A DNA stretch of 64,000 nt from Paenibacillus vietnamensis (lineage in GTDB: Bacteria; Bacillota; Bacilli; Paenibacillales; Paenibacillaceae): positions 186,001 to 250,000 of the forward strand of contig NZ_JAHMHW010000006.1 of the NCBI RefSeq assembly GCF_020169515.1, given 5' to 3'. Position numbers and translations under genes: made by a program. Below, piece after piece: positions 61,254 through 64,000 of the stretch. Every line of letters begins with the position of its first letter. The stretch's first letter is position 1. Below the pieces are notes generated by a model, which saw only the letters and a program-made list of their open reading frames with translations, was not told where the DNA came from and made no database searches.

Positions 61254-61444
61254 CGTATGATAAATTCTCCTATCTGCTCGATTGTAAATGCACATTCCCC
61301 TTCAGTTTAGACCAACGCCCCCGGAAACAGGTTACAAATTTTTTACAACGCGCCGGTCCCCTTTTGAAAACAGGTCTATGAAGAGCTTGTGCCGAATACA
61401 ATCATGGCATATAAGATGAGAGCTCACAGAAAGGGTGACCGCTA

Positions 61445-61804
61445 TTGCTTCAACCTCCATCGCTGAAGCCTGACGCATCCTCCACCGGCCTCGATCCGAA
61501 GGTAGCCGGCTTGCTTTGTTATTTGGGCGGCTTCATTACAGGCATCATATTTCTTGTGCTTGAAAAGCGAAGCCGGTTCGTAAGGCTGCACGCCGTCCAG
61601 TCCATCGTCGTCTCCGTCGCATTAATCGTGCTTAATATTATTTTGGGATTCATTCCCCTCTTGGGGTGGATTCTCGGCGCGCTTCTTATTCCCGTCGCCT
61701 TTATCTTATGGATCGGTCTCATGCTGCTGACCCTTCAGGGGAGATTGTATAAGCTTCCCGTCATCGGTGACTGGTCGGAGCAGCAGGCTAACCGTTTTTA
61801 TTAA
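61445..61804 (+). CDS. DUF4870-type small membrane protein
   Basis: The 119-residue protein has three membrane helices: GLLCYLGGFITGIIFLVL, HAVQSIVVSVALIVLNIILG and a GWILGALLIPVAFILWIGLM helix. The LDPKVAGLLCYL start and FVRLHAVQS loop match the DUF4870/TIC20-like group. Translation begins at TTG (61445), with AAAGGGTGA upstream. Function is unknown; such proteins are common membrane-stress or packaging accessory proteins. It is the first rightward gene beyond the leftward core block. Confidence 0.75.
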   Translation: MLQPPSLKPDASSTGLDPKVAGLLCYLGGFITGIIFLVLEKRSRFVRLHAVQSIVVSVALIVLNIILGFIPLLGWILGALLIPVAFILWIGLMLLTLQGRLYKLPVIGDWSEQQANRFY

Positions 61805-61883
61805 GCCGCTTTTGGCGGCCAAACAATGGACAGGTACCATTATACCGGATTCCGCTGCGCTTTCGCATATGTAATATTTTGAG

Positions 61884-61914
61884 ATAGAACGGCCTGGGGC
61901 CGTTCTATTTTTTT
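61884..61914 (+). terminator. Intrinsic terminator
   Basis: ATAGAACGGCC, loop TGG, GGCCGTTCTAT, then a T run. It ends the DUF4870 gene and separates it from the CNNM gene. Confidence 0.9.
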
Positions 61915-62055
61915 GTCCCCCGGCAGCGCCTGCTTAGCCGCTCTTGTGTCCTCTACGGCGTTTAATCGTTCACTAAACGGTTTATTCGATTATAAGAGGC
62001 TGGATCAATCCTCCGATTGAGATGGTTATATTTTCAAAAAGGATGTGATCCTATT

Positions 62056-63375
62056 ATGGGTGCAGGCTTCAATCTGTTTATGGTCGCTTTGCTCGTCGCG
62101 TTAACCGCTTTTTTCGTCGCTACCGAATTTGCCATTATTCGGCTCCGTTCCAGCCGCGTGGACCAGCTCGTCGTGGAAGGCCGGAAAAACGCCCTCGCCG
62201 TTCAGCGGGTTACAAGCAATCTCGACGGCTATCTGTCCGCCTGCCAGCTCGGCATTACCATAACGGCGCTGGGACTAGGCTGGCTCGGGGAGCCGACCGT
62301 CGAGAAGCTGCTGCTTCCCGTCTTCGAATTTTGGCATATGGACAGCGAGCTCAGTCATATATTGGCGTTTCTTATCGCCTTCTTTGCCGTGACGTACATT
62401 CACGTCGTGATCGGTGAGCTGGCGCCGAAGACCTTCGCCATTCAAAAAGCCGAGCTCATCAGCTTTGCCGTCGCGAAGCCGATCATTTTGTTTTACCGGG
62501 TCATGTATCCTTTCATCTGGGTGCTTAACGGCTCAGCCAACCTTCTCATCCGCCTGTTCGGTCTAAAGCCCGCCAAGGAGCATGAGGACGCTCATTCGGA
62601 GGAAGAGATTCAAATTATTTTGAACGACAGCCTGGTGAGCGGAAAAATTAACAATACGGAATACGGTTATGTGAACCGGATTTTTGCATTCGACGAAATG
62701 CTGGCGAGAGAAATTATGGTTCCCCGCATCGATATGGCCGTGCTGTATTTGAATCGGACGATGAACGAAAATCTCGACATCATTCGAAAAGAGAAGTATA
62801 CCCGCTTCCCGGTTGCCGGCGACAGCAAGGACAACATCGTCGGCATGATCAATACGAAGCAGCTGTTCTTGGAATACCAGGATCATAACGGCTTTGACCT
62901 TCAATCGGTCATGCATCCCGTAATGTCTGTGTCCGAGGTGATCCCGGTCAAGACGCTTCTGAGGCGAATGCAGCAGGAGCGCGTCCATATCGCCATCGTC
63001 GTGGACGAATACGGCGGGACGTCCGGCATGGTCACGATCGAGGACATTTTGGAGGAAATTGTCGGCGATATCCGGGACGAGTTTGACGATGATGAGCGAA
63101 AGGATATCGAGAAGCTCGATGAGCGGACTTACCTTCTTGACGGTAAAGTCACTTTAAGCGAGCTCGGCAATCTGCTTGGCGCGGATCTGGAGCGCGAGGA
63201 AGTCGATACGGTCGGCGGCTGGCTGTACAGCGAAATCGAAGACGTGAGGCCTGGCAAGCAGTTTAACTATAACAACCTGCTCTTTACGATCCGCGAAATC
63301 GGCAAGCACCGTGTGAGCAAGGTCGAGCTGAAGCTGAGGGAGCGCGCGGCGAAGTGGAAGGCACGGGTGGAGTAG
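62056..63375 (+). CDS. CNNM/CBS-domain magnesium efflux-like protein (TlyC/CorC family)
   Basis: The 439-residue protein has an N-terminal CNNM (DUF21) membrane domain with about four helices (MVALLVALTAFFVATEFAII start; DGYLSACQLGITITALGLGW), two CBS domains (REIMVPRIDMAVL and VMHPVMSVSEVIPVKTLLR) and a C-terminal CorC_HlyC domain (VVDEYGGTSGMVTIEDILEE). Relatives export Mg2+ or cobalt. The ATG at 62056 is chosen with AAAGGATG upstream; an earlier ATG (62017) lacks a convincing site. Confidence 0.9.
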   Translation: MGAGFNLFMVALLVALTAFFVATEFAIIRLRSSRVDQLVVEGRKNALAVQRVTSNLDGYLSACQLGITITALGLGWLGEPTVEKLLLPVFEFWHMDSELSHILAFLIAFFAVTYIHVVIGELAPKTFAIQKAELISFAVAKPIILFYRVMYPFIWVLNGSANLLIRLFGLKPAKEHEDAHSEEEIQIILNDSLVSGKINNTEYGYVNRIFAFDEMLAREIMVPRIDMAVLYLNRTMNENLDIIRKEKYTRFPVAGDSKDNIVGMINTKQLFLEYQDHNGFDLQSVMHPVMSVSEVIPVKTLLRRMQQERVHIAIVVDEYGGTSGMVTIEDILEEIVGDIRDEFDDDERKDIEKLDERTYLLDGKVTLSELGNLLGADLEREEVDTVGGWLYSEIEDVRPGKQFNYNNLLFTIREIGKHRVSKVELKLRERAAKWKARVE

Positions 63376-63574
63376 GGCTGGGCGGTCCAGCCTCATAGCT
63401 GTCTTGCGCAATGTCTTCTGGCGTTGCTTAGACTGGTACGTCTCTTCTGGCGGTAACGGAAAGGAGAGTCGGTTAGGTCGGATGGTTCGCGTAGAAACCT
63501 TCATTCCAACCTCCATCGCTCGGACTGTAACACGGGGGCTCCCCTATAATGCTCAGCAAAGCCATAAAAACAAG

Positions 63575-63613
63575 GCTGTTTTCCCGGTCCCTGCATGATC
63601 CGTAGAAAACAGC
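63575..63613 (+). terminator. Weak terminator-like hairpin after the CNNM gene
   Basis: GCTGTTTTC (63575-63583) and GAAAACAGC (63605-63613) can pair across a 21-nt loop, with TTTTTG some bases later. The rest of the 316-bp gap 63376-63691 shows nothing else. Confidence 0.4.
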
Positions 63614-63691
63614 TCCCTCCTTTTTGCCTGTTTAAGCATAATTTGCAGTCCATTGCGGCAAAATGTACCCAAACGGGAAGGAGGGATTTTT

Positions 63692-64000
63692 TTGACTGAA
63701 ACGATGGACATGTGGCTGAATATTATTTGCGGCTTCATTGTTCCCTGGTTATTCGGCGGTATTTATTTGGCGCGCAAAAGTCCTCTGGTGCTCCTGCTCA
63801 TCTTCCCTGCAGGCTCAATCATCTCATCCCTCATTAATGCGTTAGGTTTTCATTTAAAATTTTGGGACTTTACCCCGTTGATTCCGAATGATGAATCCAT
63901 CTCCGCTTTGCCGCTTGATATCGGCATGTACCCGCTTCTTGCCTGCTTCATGATCAGAACGATCATACAGAAGCGCAAGAAGACGGCTCTCGTATTTTTC
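63692..64000 (+). CDS. CBO0543-like membrane protein, partial (runs off the right end)
   Basis: From a TTG at 63692 (GAAGGAGGG 6 bp upstream) an open frame continues to the window end. It encodes several hydrophobic segments: WLNIICGFIVPWLFGGIYLA, PLVLLLIFPAGSIISSLINA and SALPLDIGMYPLLACFMI. This order resembles the CBO0543-type small integral membrane proteins of spore-forming Firmicutes. About 103 codons are visible and the C terminus is missing. Function is unknown. Confidence 0.65.
   Translation, partial: MTETMDMWLNIICGFIVPWLFGGIYLARKSPLVLLLIFPAGSIISSLINALGFHLKFWDFTPLIPNDESISALPLDIGMYPLLACFMIRTIIQKRKKTALVFF

Noticed and set aside
61920..62055. Riboswitch (for example an M-box) upstream of the CNNM gene
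   Set aside because: The leader after the terminator is short and shows no conserved multi-stem core or expression-platform hairpin.

Overview
The window looks like a chromosome segment from a Paenibacillaceae bacterium (Firmicutes; Paenibacillus or a close relative). The evidence is a moderately high G+C content, Bacillus-type ribosome binding sites with frequent TTG and GTG starts, and a conserved origin-proximal block at 41.8-61.3 kb. Read right to left that block is LCP protein, CBS protein, yybS, gdpP, rplI, dnaB, purA, a membrane-anchored protein, an M23 peptidase, walR, walK, walH, walI, walJ, htrA, a CxxC protein and rlmH. Nearly all are on the minus strand. By analogy with Bacillus subtilis, the replication origin should lie beyond the right end and the left part should be further out on the same replication arm.

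Layout. (1) 0-6.2 kb: a catabolic cluster for a four-carbon sugar acid (D-threonate or D-erythronate type), with a PrpR-like regulator, a KdgT-type permease, a DUF1537 kinase and a PdxA2-like dehydrogenase. The permease has lost its first ~200 codons at an IS200/IS605-type tnpB element. (2) 6.2-11.1 kb: a GntR-controlled operon of two ABC exporters flanking a DUF4097 protein, with a clear promoter and a double operator. (3) 11.4-17.4 kb: a YdeI-like protein, a Fur-boxed siderophore-binding lipoprotein, a dioxygenase/esterase/DoxX/transporter cluster resembling quinone or catechol stress genes, and a divergent XRE-cupin regulator. Two copies of an intergenic repeat with covarying stems lie here. 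(4) 17.4-24.5 kb: a LysM-GMC oxidoreductase, an ankyrin protein and a large glycoside hydrolase in one operon, bordered by two gene remnants. (5) 24.6-35.5 kb: accessory genes, including a tandem P-loop ATPase, an azoreductase/MarR pair, a serine hydrolase, a HelD-type helicase, a GIY-YIG protein, a Tet(M)-family GTPase, an SRPBCC protein, a methyltransferase and a YCII protein. (6) 35.7-41.8 kb: a vancomycin-resistance-like locus, with vanS and vanR divergent from ligase, racemase, vanXY and a separate gene for the membrane half of VanT. (7) 41.8-61.3 kb: the core block, with a ~102-bp tandem repeat between the CxxC gene and htrA. (8) 61.4-64 kb: a DUF4870 protein, a CNNM/CBS transporter and a partial CBO0543-like membrane protein.

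How the genes work together. The core block joins replication (dnaB), purine synthesis (purA), translation (rplI, rlmH), c-di-AMP turnover (gdpP) and cell-wall homeostasis (walRK with accessory genes, htrA, the M23 peptidase, the LCP ligase). The neighbouring van-like locus also acts on the cell wall: the ligase, racemase and VanXY would together replace D-Ala-D-Ala with a modified terminus. The most interesting items are the split VanT system, the sigma-54-family regulator that has lost its sigma-54 contact loop and Walker B acids, the decapitated permease at the tnpB element, and the two non-coding repeat families. All functional assignments come from reading motifs and recalling families; no database search was run.
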